Shown piece by piece: positions 14,578-23,600 of a stretch of 27,822 nucleotides of DNA. The stretch covers positions 1-27,822 of the forward strand of contig CAYXUL010000044.1 in the NCBI GenBank assembly GCA_964468475.1. The letters are read 5' to 3'. Source of the DNA: JBECKX01 sp964468475 (GTDB taxonomy: Bacteria > Zixibacteria > MSB-5A5 > CAIYYT01). A program made the translations under genes and the position numbers. The stretch's first letter is position 1, and each line of letters begins with the position of its first letter. The notes below the pieces were generated by a model. It saw only the letters and a program-made list of their open reading frames with translations, searched no databases and was not told the DNA's origin.

Positions 14578-15315
14578 CTATCCGCCAAACATCTTTGACA
14601 GTCCGAGACCAACGAGTACAAGCACTGCACTCGGCACCAGGACGACGGCGGCGGCTTTTGCTTTCGAAAAGGTGTACACTATAGAGATCCCAATTATAGC
14701 AAGGACTAAAGACCAGATTGTAAAAATGTCCGTTACCGAATTTACTACCGAGACAAGTGAATTGGTCAGACTTTCGCCCGGCATCAATAACGCCAACGAG
14801 GTGCGAACATCCAGACTTCCCTTTGAAAGAATTAAAGGTAGTTTTACTATCGTTCCCAGCATCATCGGCAACATCGACCAGGCACTTACGGCAAACAGCT
14901 GAGCAAATCTCGCCGTGCCTCCGAAAATAGCCGTTCCCATTAACATGTACAGAGCCGCTCCGATCAAAACGGCGATGACGAAAACTACCCCTACTATCAC
15001 GGCAGAAATCGCCGCCACGATGGGGCTGTCCTGAACTTTCTCCATGCCTTCGCGAGCAGCCTTGAGTTGGTCCTGAGATATATTTTGGTTCTGCTCCAGA
15101 CGCTGGACCTGCATTTTCATCTGGTAGGGAAAAGTTAAGTATCCCGAAACGATTGTCACCAGCACGATCACTACTATCGGTATGACCCATGAAGCCTTAG
15201 CCTTGATACTCCTGTATACCGCCGACGGTTCGCTAAAGATCTTTACTAACATAGACCCCCCGCCGAGGGGTTTTGTTTCAGAATCCGGGGCGATAAATTC
15301 CTGGCTCTCCGTCAT
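14578..15315 (-). CDS. YIP1-family membrane protein
   Basis: 245 residues from the ATG at 15315, chosen because AAGGAG stands eight bases before it; a GTG at 15324 is in frame but lies against the same site. A short polar N-terminus is followed by MLVKIFSEPSAVYRSIKAKASWVIPIVVI, the typical entry to YIP1 domains (FxxPxxxFxxI...W..P). Five hydrophobic segments follow: about 45-62, 100-127, 139-162, 200-215 and 223-240 (numbered from the GTG). YIP1 proteins in bacteria are membrane proteins of unknown role, often next to efflux genes. As the first gene of the TolC/MacA/ABC block it may help assemble or place the system; this is inference. Confidence 0.88.
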   Translation of the reverse strand: MTESQEFIAPDSETKPLGGGSMLVKIFSEPSAVYRSIKAKASWVIPIVVIVLVTIVSGYLTFPYQMKMQVQRLEQNQNISQDQLKAAREGMEKVQDSPIVAAISAVIVGVVFVIAVLIGAALYMLMGTAIFGGTARFAQLFAVSAWSMLPMMLGTIVKLPLILSKGSLDVRTSLALLMPGESLTNSLVSVVNSVTDIFTIWSLVLAIIGISIVYTFSKAKAAAVVLVPSAVLVLVGLGLSKMFGG

Positions 15316-15452
15316 CTCCTCCACTCCTTGCTCATGTTTAGGGACAAACGAGGATGGAAGGTGAAAGTTTCAAAAATCACAAGCCTGCCCTTGCTCCTCG
15401 CCGCACTGCTGAAGGCGCTTGTGCCCACAGCTTCCAACAATCCCACAAAAGA

Positions 15453-15491
15453 TAGACAAAAGAAAGGGTCGATTCCAAGCGGAATCGACCC
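15453..15491 (-). terminator. Rho-independent terminator of the lipoprotein gene
   Basis: Read on the minus strand, GGGTCGATTCC and GGAATCGACCC form a perfect 11-bp stem with a 4-nt loop (15466-15491), followed by TTTCTTTTGTC. It lies 100 bp past the lipoprotein stop and before the YIP1 gene, separating the two transcription units. Confidence 0.85.
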
Positions 15492-15510
15492 GACGATTTC
15501 ATATTTCTCG

Positions 15511-15566
15511 ATGCCGGCTCGAACACAGCAGCTGCATACTGATTTTGCATTCTCCGGCGCCGGCAT
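15511..15566 (-). other. Structured spacer between lipoprotein stop and its terminator
   Basis: ATGCCGGC (15511-15518) and GCCGGCAT (15559-15566) form a perfect 8-bp inverted repeat around 40 bases that hold smaller palindromes (GCAGCTGC, and TGCA on both sides of a T-run). It could be a second 3'-end hairpin protecting the mRNA or a small RNA, but nothing identifies it. Confidence 0.3.
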
Positions 15567-15590
15567 TTCCGGATTCGCAGTTCGCCAGAC

Positions 15591-16619
15591 CTATTGGTTG
15601 TAAATTACTGCTTCGATCCTTGGGAAAGTCAAAGCTGCTTCATTTCCCATCGGATACGTCGTCTTGCGCGCATCTCCACTGTTGTCCGCTGCTCGCACCG
15701 GCAAATTGCCGCGCAAGACAATGAACTTTGAAGGACGCTGAAGATCATTATCAGGCACCGGTTCTACCGTAATGAACGCTTGCCCACCGGACATCAAGTC
15801 TGGTGGCCAGCGGTCCGCAGGCACCCGGTCGGGACGATCTTCAAGAAAATCTTCGCCCGGGAAGTTCGGCGTGCCGCCAAGCTCACTGTACTGATCACTG
15901 TAATCCTGGTAGTCAGGAAAATAGAATTTGCCTGTCGACAAGGTATCGCCGGATGAAAGTGCCACCCAGCCCTCATAGAGGTAACCTGTGTCCGGGAGCG
16001 TGGGCAAGAATACACCTTGCTGGTAGATCTCTCCTCCATCGGATTGCGTGGTCAGTTTAAGAAACCAGATACCGTGCCGCTCATTCGATCGATCCTGACC
16101 AAGAGCAGACCACTTGCCGTCGGAAAAGGTAGCAATCACAAAGGCGCCGGTCGTACTCGTCCCGAATTGCGCAGGAAAACTCATGATAGTTGAGACATCG
16201 GGGACAATCGGCGATTCGGCGATTATGGTGGGTGACGGAGCCGGGTCGGGATCGGTCGGGTAGGGCTCAAGAGTTATCGCTATCACATCATAATCGTAAA
16301 TATTCCCGTCTATTTTAAAGACCGAGTCAATTTGAGTGGAGGCATCACTGGGCGAAAGAAAGCGATAGTCGAACTCGTCCCAGAAAAACTTGCCGAGACT
16401 TTTCGCGTCTACCCAATTCGAATCTTGATCAAGCTTCACCACCCAACCCTCATATACCAGGGCCTCTAATAGCGTAGGTAACCTGTCCGGACGCAGCTTC
16501 ACCGTATTCGCAGTAGGATTCGATTCGTTTCCGTTTCCGGTCCCGTTATTACTCCCACAGCCTGCGAGCAGACTTATAACTGAGACGGTGAGCAAGAGCG
16601 CAAGCAGCCTTCGTGCCAT
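15591..16619 (-). CDS. Lipoprotein with duplicated YEGW-type domains
   Basis: 342 residues from the ATG at 16619, which has GGAGG ten bases upstream; a longer frame to 16655 adds 12 residues before the signal and is unlikely. The N-terminus is a lipoprotein signal (ARRLLALLLTVSVISLLAGC), with the lipobox LAGC, then a Gly/Asn-rich linker. Two related segments follow: LVYEGWVVKLDQDSNWVDAKSLGKF near the start, and GYLYEGWVALSSGDTLSTGKFYF in the second half, the latter being the classical YEGW...STGKF form also seen in anti-sigma-factor-like and archaeal proteins. So the protein is an internal duplication of one beta domain. Function is unknown. It has its own promoter and terminator. Confidence 0.85.
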   Translation of the reverse strand: MARRLLALLLTVSVISLLAGCGSNNGTGNGNESNPTANTVKLRPDRLPTLLEALVYEGWVVKLDQDSNWVDAKSLGKFFWDEFDYRFLSPSDASTQIDSVFKIDGNIYDYDVIAITLEPYPTDPDPAPSPTIIAESPIVPDVSTIMSFPAQFGTSTTGAFVIATFSDGKWSALGQDRSNERHGIWFLKLTTQSDGGEIYQQGVFLPTLPDTGYLYEGWVALSSGDTLSTGKFYFPDYQDYSDQYSELGGTPNFPGEDFLEDRPDRVPADRWPPDLMSGGQAFITVEPVPDNDLQRPSKFIVLRGNLPVRAADNSGDARKTTYPMGNEAALTFPRIEAVIYNQ

Positions 16620-16677
16620 ATTTCCCAATCCTCCAAAACTTATAAAGAGCAACAACTTCCGCTGCTAAGAAGTGCAT

Positions 16678-16706
16678 ACGATAGCGCGTCGGAAGTGGCC
16701 TGTCAA
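16678..16706 (-). promoter_or_regulatory. Sigma-70-type promoter of the lipoprotein gene
   Basis: On the minus strand a perfect TTGACA (16706-16701), a 17-bp spacer and TATCGT (16683-16678) lie about 60 bp before the ATG at 16619. This is the best-formed promoter in the window and suggests standard sigma-70 boxes are used by this organism. Confidence 0.6.
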
Positions 16707-16819
16707 GCGTAAATTTCCTTCCTGCCAATAGGGACGACTGAGCGGGGAATTTGGCTAAAACTTATTGCGTCCATTGACGATATATGAAATGACTCGTGCC
16801 GTTAACAGCGGGGAGGAAT

Positions 16820-18767
16820 ATGATCGAGTGCGCGAAATGTGGTACTGAGAACAAGTTCGACGGCGCCGTCTTCTGTCGTAANNNNNNNNNNNNNNNNNNN
16901 NNNNNNNNNNNNNNNNNNNNNNNNNNNNNNNNNNNNNNNNNNNNNNNNNNNNNNNNNNNNNNNNNNNNNNNNNNNNNNNNNGAGAAGTCTGGAAATCGAA
17001 TCGGCTGCCGATGTGCTTATGCGCACACAGACTGAAGAAGATGTAAAAGATCCCCGGGGAGGCGCATCAATCCGGAAAGACACAGGTATCAAGCCTGCGG
17101 CGAATTCTTCGATGCAATCTTCAGGCAGCAAGCCCGGCGATTTGCAGGGCGAATGCGAAACAGTCTCAGCCGCTGAGAAGCAGCAGCTGCTCGAAAACCT
17201 GGACAAGACTCTAAATGGTCAGGCTCACGAATCGACAACTGAGGCTGAATCCTCTCCCTTGCCACCAGCCGCCGAGGATGATCCTGTGATTCTCAATCAG
17301 CAGCCCTCCGACGAGACTGAGGTTCAGGGAGCAATCCCATCCTCTGAAGATGATCCGATAACGGACACTCCGGCTCATGATATCGTATATATGCGCGGTA
17401 ATAAAGTGCTCTTAGCCCTTACACCGCCACCGCGCCCCGGAGAGGCTATCAAGTTTCGCGGGAAAAAATACACACTTACCAAAGGTCCGCTTGACAAGAA
17501 AACCCTGGGCGTTGCAGCCGCACTGGTGCTGGTGTTTGCGATCGTCATCCTCGTCCAGCAGCTTGCTGCACCGGCAGTGCCGCAGCCGATGCTGTTCGGT
17601 ATAGTAAAGAACTCTGAGACTAACGAAGTCCTGGCGGGCGTTAATGTGAGTATTCCTAAACTGAATATTTTCACTGTGACCGACGAATACGGCGCCTTTC
17701 GCTTTGCCGGCCTCGGAAACAACACCTATCAGGTGAAAGTGGAAAGCGACCTCTACCAGGCAAGGACATATCCCGTGAACATCGCTGACAACGGCAGCGC
17801 TTTTTTGCACGCGAGCCTGGAACCCTTATCACACAATGGCCGAAGTTCCGGCAAGCGTACAGCAGCCAACGATAAACCGGCAGTAACCAAACCGCAGCTC
17901 GGCCAACTGAAGATTAACTGCAACGTTGAGGATGCACAGGTAATTGTAAACGGCAAAGATCTGGGCACAACCGAGCGTACCTTCACCCGCATGAAGACCG
18001 GCAACCTTACGCTGCTGGTGCGACATGAAGGCTATGACGATTTTACCCAGCCCATAAAGATCGACCCCGGTGAGACTACCGTTGTTGCCGTGAATCTACT
18101 CAAGACTGCACCTGAAAAACCTAAAGAGCTGACTGCAGCGGATCATTTTGCCAAGGCGGAAGAGCTGATGCAGTACCACAAATACACCGAGGCTGCGGGT
18201 CACTATACGCTGGCGCTGGCGAAAGATCATGACTACGTGCAGGCCTATCTCCGCAGAGCTGATGCCAATGTCGCCCTGGGCAAGAATCTTGCTGCTCGCG
18301 CCGACTACCGTGCCGCTGCCGATTACTATCTCAACTCGGGACGTTATACCAACGCGCTCCAGTGCTTCAACAAAATTCTCGACCTGTCCCCTAATTCGGT
18401 AGGCGCACTGCAAATGCGGGGATGGTGCAAGATCTGGAGCAACGACAAGCAAGGCGGGCTCTTTGATCTAAATCGCGCCCTGTCAATTGTCCCCAATGAC
18501 GTCGATGCGCGCTTCCAGGTGGGTAAGGCACTTTACGTGATCGGCAACTACAAAGAAGCCGAAAAGTCCCTGCAGAAGCTTAAGGATGATGCTGACCAAA
18601 AGCCGGAGATATACGCCTACCTTGCGCTCACCAGTTTGGCTCGCGGTGATGAAAAAGATGCTCGTAAAGCCTACCAGAAGTTTCAGGAGCTGGCAAGTTC
18701 TACTTTGCAGGCGCGCCTCTCAACTGAATCCGCATGGGATAAGCTGGTCTCTTTGGAAGAGAAGTAA
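16820..18767 (+). CDS. Zinc-ribbon / TM / PEGA / TPR protein, interrupted by an assembly gap
   Basis: The ATG at 16820 follows GGAGG closely. Residues 1-20 start a zinc ribbon (ECAKCGTENKFDGAVFCR, next codon AAN, likely Asn). After the 100-N gap the frame changes; reading continues if the true missing length is a multiple of three. The rest has a low-complexity acidic region, a membrane helix (VAAALVLVFAIVILVQQL, near 17511-17564), a carboxypeptidase-regulatory-like beta domain (FGIVKNSETNEVLAGVNVSI...TDEYGAFRFAGL), a PEGA domain (INCNVEDAQVIVNGKDLGTTERTF, near 17911-17982), and TPR repeats from about 18150 to 18720. Zinc-ribbon plus PEGA plus TPR proteins are usually membrane scaffolds with an extracytoplasmic part. 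It is transcribed divergently from the lipoprotein. Confidence 0.85.
16882..16981. other. Assembly gap of exactly 100 N
   Basis: A run of exactly 100 N, the usual placeholder for a scaffold gap of unknown size. It lies in the coding region for the zinc ribbon. The change of reading frame across it shows that the true missing length is not 100, if the gene is intact. Confidence 0.99.
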
Positions 18768-18829
18768 CCTCACTGCCACTCTCTCATAACATTTTTCAAT
18801 TGGGCTTGCTGGCGCCGCCCCCGGTGGCT

Positions 18830-19294
18830 CTACTTATGGTATTTCGCACCAGCCAGGATCGAATAGGCTCGGTAGAGTTGCTCGAGGAGCACCAGCATTG
18901 TCAATTCGTGCGGCAACGTCAGTTTGGAGAGCGATAGCAGCAGGTCGGCCTTTGTTTTGACATCCTGCGACAATCCATGCGCACCACCTACCAGGAACTG
19001 CAGCGGTTTCCCATTATTCTCCATCTCGGCAAGATGCCCCGCTAACGCCAGAGAGTCGAATTCCCTGCCGCCGACGTCGAGGATAATATTACATTTGGAA
19101 GCGACAAGTCTCTCTTCGATGCGGGCTGATTCTGTGCGAACAACCTCGGTGGCATCGGAACTGCCGGAGTTCTCCTTCACCGTAGTAGACTCCACCCGGC
19201 GATATCTGGATAAGAGTTTTGAATAGTGAGCAGCACCGTCTCGAATCCAGCCAGATTTGACTCGTCCGACAGTGACAATCTCAATAGTAGGCAT
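18830..19294 (-). CDS. rlmH: RlmH, 23S rRNA pseudouridine-1915 N3-methyltransferase
   Basis: 154 residues, the normal size. RlmH is a SPOUT methyltransferase that methylates pseudouridine 1915 of 23S rRNA in assembled 70S ribosomes using S-adenosylmethionine. The C-terminal knot is clear: FLVGGAHGL (100-108), LSLSKLTLPHEL (120-131) and EQLYRAYSILAGAKYHK (138-154), the last matching the family's closing EQLYRAxSI...YH. The ATG shares one base with the TGA of yjbQ (TGATG), indicating translational coupling. It is the last gene of the smc-ftsY-yjbQ-rlmH run and converges with the TPR gene, with 62 bp between the stops. Confidence 0.96.
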   Translation of the reverse strand: MPTIEIVTVGRVKSGWIRDGAAHYSKLLSRYRRVESTTVKENSGSSDATEVVRTESARIEERLVASKCNIILDVGGREFDSLALAGHLAEMENNGKPLQFLVGGAHGLSQDVKTKADLLLSLSKLTLPHELTMLVLLEQLYRAYSILAGAKYHK

Positions 19295-19692
19295 CAGCCT
19301 TCGACAATCTTAATCAGCACGCGCCGATTACGACCGCCGTCGAACTCGCAAAACATGATCCCCTGCCACGTGCCCAGCAAGAGCCTGCCGTCGCGAATTA
19401 TCACGGTTTCCGAGCAACCGATCAGCGATGACTTGATATGCGAATCGGAATTCCCTTCCGCGTGTTGATAGTTGTCCTTTTCGGGGTAGATGTCGGAGAG
19501 CTTACGGTTGATGTCACTCTTGACCGAGGGGTCGGCGTTCTCGTTTATCGTAATCGCCGCAGTCGTATGCGGAGTGAATATCACGCAGATGCCCTGCTCC
19601 ACTCCCGATTCCGAGACTGCTTCGGCTATCTGACGGCTAATATCGATGAACTGCAGACGCGAACTCGTCTTTATTTCGATTTCCTTTATCAT
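19294..19692 (-). CDS. YjbQ/UPF0047 family protein
   Basis: 132 residues, usual length. Family motifs: IFTPHTTAAITINENAD (38-54), YQHAEGNSDSHIKSSLIG (75-92, carrying the conserved His residues that line the trimer's metal-bound active site) and LLLGTWQGIMFCEFDG (104-119). E. coli YjbQ has thiamine-phosphate synthase activity in complementation, but the native reaction in most organisms is unsettled. Start and stop overlap the neighbours (ATGA with ftsY at 19689-19692; TGATG with rlmH). It ends in TGA, which counts against recoding of TGA in this genome. Confidence 0.94.
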   Translation of the reverse strand: MIKEIEIKTSSRLQFIDISRQIAEAVSESGVEQGICVIFTPHTTAAITINENADPSVKSDINRKLSDIYPEKDNYQHAEGNSDSHIKSSLIGCSETVIIRDGRLLLGTWQGIMFCEFDGGRNRRVLIKIVEG

Positions 19693-20606
19693 GAAAACAG
19701 TGCCTCAACAAAGTCAGCCGGTTCAAATTCATCAAGGTCATCCATTTGTTCTCCCAGCCCGATAAGCACTACGGGCAACTGAAAACGATCTACAATTGAG
19801 AAGACCACTCCGCCCTTGGCGGTGCCGTCCAGCTTGGTTACTATAATTCCGTCAATATCGAGCACTTTCTTAAACGTTTCTACTTGCTGCAGGGCGTTTT
19901 GGCCGGTGGTGCCATCAATGACAAGCAGGGTATGATGCGGAGCCGCTTCCTTCGCCTTGGTGACGACACGCTTAACCTTGCGCAGCTCCTCCATCAAGTT
20001 TGTCTTCGTGTGCAGTCGCCCGGCAGTATCAATAACGACCACATCCTCCCCGCGAGCCTCAGCCGACTTCACTGAGTCGAAGGCGACGGAAGCGCTATCG
20101 CCCCCTTCCTTCCCCTTGACAATACGGCAACCAACTCTATCTGCCCAGATTTGCAATTGATCAATCGCTGCCGCCCGGAATGTGTCGGCAGCCGCCATCG
20201 TCACTAGTTTCCCGTCACTTACGAACCGACGCGCGATCTTGGCAATTGAGGTAGTCTTGCCGGTGCCGTTCACACCCACAATCATGATTACCTGCGGTTT
20301 GTCGGAGAGTGCGAATATTGATGAGTTAGAATTCGCCGGGAAGAGGTCCAGCAGCGATTCCTTGAGAAGCTGGAACACGTCCTCTTCACTATCGTAACCC
20401 TTTTCTGCCGCTTTCTCAGTGAGCGAGTCGAGCACCTTGAGAGTCGTCTCAACCCCGATATCGGAGGTAATCAGGATTTCTTCCAGATCATCGAGAAGTT
20501 CCCGGTCGATCTTCTTCCTGAGCCCAACCGCACTCTTGATGCGGGTGAACAGACTGTCTTTTGTCTTGGAAAGCCCGGAAGTGAGCTTCTTGAAGGAGAA
20601 TCCCAT
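19689..20606 (-). CDS. ftsY: FtsY, signal recognition particle receptor GTPase
   Basis: 305 residues. FtsY docks SRP-ribosome complexes at the membrane. Residues 1-95 are the N domain with the short membrane-targeting start (FSFKKLTSGLSKTKDSLFTRI); there is no long acidic A domain, as in many non-enterobacterial FtsY. The NG GTPase carries G1 GVNGTGKTTS (111-120), DTFRAAAIDQL (141-151), G3 DTAGRLHTK (193-201) and G4 TKLDGTAKGG (257-266), followed by GLGEQMDDLDEF. Smc ends 23 bp before its start, a classical arrangement. Its TGA overlaps the yjbQ ATG by four bases. Confidence 0.97.
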   Translation of the reverse strand: MGFSFKKLTSGLSKTKDSLFTRIKSAVGLRKKIDRELLDDLEEILITSDIGVETTLKVLDSLTEKAAEKGYDSEEDVFQLLKESLLDLFPANSNSSIFALSDKPQVIMIVGVNGTGKTTSIAKIARRFVSDGKLVTMAAADTFRAAAIDQLQIWADRVGCRIVKGKEGGDSASVAFDSVKSAEARGEDVVVIDTAGRLHTKTNLMEELRKVKRVVTKAKEAAPHHTLLVIDGTTGQNALQQVETFKKVLDIDGIIVTKLDGTAKGGVVFSIVDRFQLPVVLIGLGEQMDDLDEFEPADFVEALFS

Positions 20607-20629
20607 TTATTCTCAGCAGTTATCTTTTG

Positions 20630-23600
20630 CTAGTCAACCTCGTCTACATCCGAGGCCGTTTCCCCGGCGTCGTCCTCATCCGGAGCCGCCGTTTCATTTA
20701 TCGATGCTGCCATAGCCGCCTTAGCATCCTCTTCACTGATACGAGACTTAGTCTCCGCAACTGGAGGATCATCTGCTACTTGTTCGGCTTCCTCCTGAAT
20801 GAACTCGAGCGTTTCGAGTTCCTGCGGTCGTTCTTTGTTCTCGAAGTTGACGCTTACGACCTGGCTAACACCGGGTCGCTGCATCGTGACACCGTAAAGG
20901 CGGTCGCACTGTTCCATTGTGCGCTTGTTGTGCGTAATCAGGATAAACTGTGTCCTCCCCACGAAACTTCGAATCATGCGCAGGAAACGAATGACGTTGG
21001 CATCGTCAAGGGGAGCGTCGACCTCATCCAGGATGCAAAACGGCGAGGGCTTCACAAGATAAATAGCGAACAGCAGCGAAATCGCAGTAAGTGCTTTCTC
21101 GCCGCCCGAAAGCTGTGTGATATTCAGGAAGCGCTTGCCGCGAGGGCGTGCCGAAATTTGAATGGGCGATTCGAGCGGATCGTTCTCGTTTTCCAGTCTG
21201 AGATCAGACTCGCCACCCTGGAACAACTCCGAAAATACGCCCTGGAAATTCTTTCTGACCTGAGTGAACGTCTCGTGGAACATCTTGCGTGCTGTGGAAT
21301 TTATGCGCGTAATAGTGGCTTTCAGATCATCTTTGGCATTAGTCAGGTCGTCAATTTGATTACGGAGGAAAGCTTCGCGCTCTGCCTCCTTTTCGTATTC
21401 TTCCAGTGCCAGCATATTGACCATGCCTAACTGCTGCTGTTTCTCGCGGCTTTCGCTCAGCTCCAGCTCCATCTCGCGGAAGGTTTCATCGGCCAACGGT
21501 TCCGGCATTACCATATGCTGAGCTTCGACCTCATAATTCTCCAGTAGTTGCGAAGCAACGTCTTCGAGACGAGCATTGATTTCGGTCTCGCTTACAAGCA
21601 GTTTCTGATTTTCTTCGGAAGTCTCATCACGCGAACTCCGCGTGCTCTTCAGAAGTTGCTCATACTCCGACTGCTTCTCGGTAAGTTCGCCCTGACGTTC
21701 CGTGAGTTTGCCTTCTGCGGCGCGCATCTCATCCAGCTGCACGGTGCGCTCAGAAAGCCGATCGCGAGATTCTTCGAGCTGCTGTCGCAATTGCGCCAGT
21801 TCTTCTGTTCGTTGCTCTCTGGCGGTGCGGCGATTCTCTCGCTGTAAACGATGCTCCTCGATCAGTTCTCCCGTGCGCGTAATGTTGCCCTGTAGCGACG
21901 TCAGCTCTGATTGCAGCCGCACCAGCCGCATGCGGGCGTCATCCAGCGCTCTTCCGGCGGACGTGACATCGTTTTCCAGGATCTGCAGGTAATCCTCACG
22001 TTCATGCAGAGCTTGCTCTTTGCCTTCCCGGTCAGCGTCCAGGCGCGAATAGTCAGATTCCAGTCTCGCCAGATCAGTGGTAAGAGCCGCTTTCTTGTTG
22101 GCGATAGTCTCAAGCCGCTGTTTAGTCTCATCAAGGCGCTCCGTCAACTGGTCAGACCGCGACTGCTTGCCTGTTTGCTCCACCTGCAATTGCGAGAGGC
22201 GCTGCCGCGTTGCCGAGAGCGAATATGTCGTTTCCTTGACCTTCAGTTGCAGCTTCGATTCGCCGTCACGTAGCTCTGTAAGTCGATTGCCGAGCTCGCT
22301 GACCTTATGTTGCTTCTCGGCCACTCTCTCGCGAAGTGTACGAAGTTCCTCGTCGCGACCCAGCAACGTAATGCTGCTGGCTCCACCACCGGAACGGATC
22401 TCGCGAGCCAGGTAAAGCTGACCATCATCAGTAACTACTCGCAATCTATTCGAGGTATTATCAATCAGCGTCTCAGCCTCATGCCGAGAAGCGACAATCT
22501 TGACGTCACCCAACAGCAGCTGCGCAAGCTTGTCGTAACCGTTGCGCGTGCTTACGACCTCTAAGGCATCGATCGCCTGGTTGACTGCTTGATTCGGGCT
22601 GCCGTTTCCATGCCCGTTATTTCCGGGATTGAAGTTCTTCAGCTCATCCCCTATTACGAATGTTGCCCTTCCCTGGCCGTTCGCTTTCAAGTACTCGATG
22701 GCATTCTCAGCGGCCTCCCTCGACTCGACGACAACATATTCAGCTGCCTCACCAAGCGCCGTTTCAACCGCTACGCGATGTTTCTGCTCAGTGTGCAACA
22801 GATTTGCGACAGTGTCGATTACGCCCGTCAGTCCAGAATTTTCGGCAAACAACGCGCTCACGCCTGAGCCGTAGCCCTCGTAGTGAGCTATCATTCGCTC
22901 CAGCAATTGAATCTCGGTCTCTGCGCTTCTCACATCAGAGCGAGTCTCGTGGAGTTCTCTTTCCGTCGCACCGATCTTCTCCTCGGTCGACTGCGATTCG
23001 GCGGTAAGTTTCTCTATTTCAAGCGTCAGTTCATCCTGCTGCGTACGTGCCCGCTCGAACTGCATAGAAATCGATTCAAGCTCAGTCTGGACACTCTGAC
23101 GTTCTCGACTGAACTCATCCAACCGCTCTTGCGCGCCGGCTTCGTCTGCCGCAAGCTCAGTCAATTGCTCGTTGAGTCTGTTACGCGATTGTTCCGATAG
23201 GGAACGCTGCCCCTCAATCTCGAAAAGGTCGCGCTGTTGATTCTCAGTAGATTTTCGTGCCTGATCGAGAGCTGCCATTTTGTCGGCAGCTTGACGTTCT
23301 TTTTCTTCAACGTCCCTGCGTGCCTCCTCTTGTTCCTTCTCACTACTCTCGACTTTGGCGGCAAGCTCACCTTGTTCCTGCTCGAGCTGCTCCAGCTTCT
23401 CGCCAATGCGTTCGATATCGCTGGAGTCACTGTTATTAGCTGCCTCCGCGCCGCTGATCTTCTCTTCGGTAACTGAGATCTCTGTCTCCAGGCGATGACA
23501 CTCCTCAGAGCACTCCTCCAGCTTAACCCGCAAAGCACGCAATTCCTGGGAAATTTCCAAATTGCGTCCGGCGTAATCCTCGCGGCCCATCTCCCACTTG

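Noticed and set aside
15312..15566. Minus-strand frame with a CSCC cluster as a small zinc or redox protein
   Set aside because: It reads through the terminator hairpin and the promoter side of the YIP1 gene; no ribosome site; composition not protein-like after the hairpin.
16880..16882. TAA-like bases at the gap edge as a stop of the zinc-ribbon frame
   Set aside because: In the frame of the ATG at 16820 the bases read CGT then AAN, so no stop is formed; Asn is the expected residue in such ribbons.
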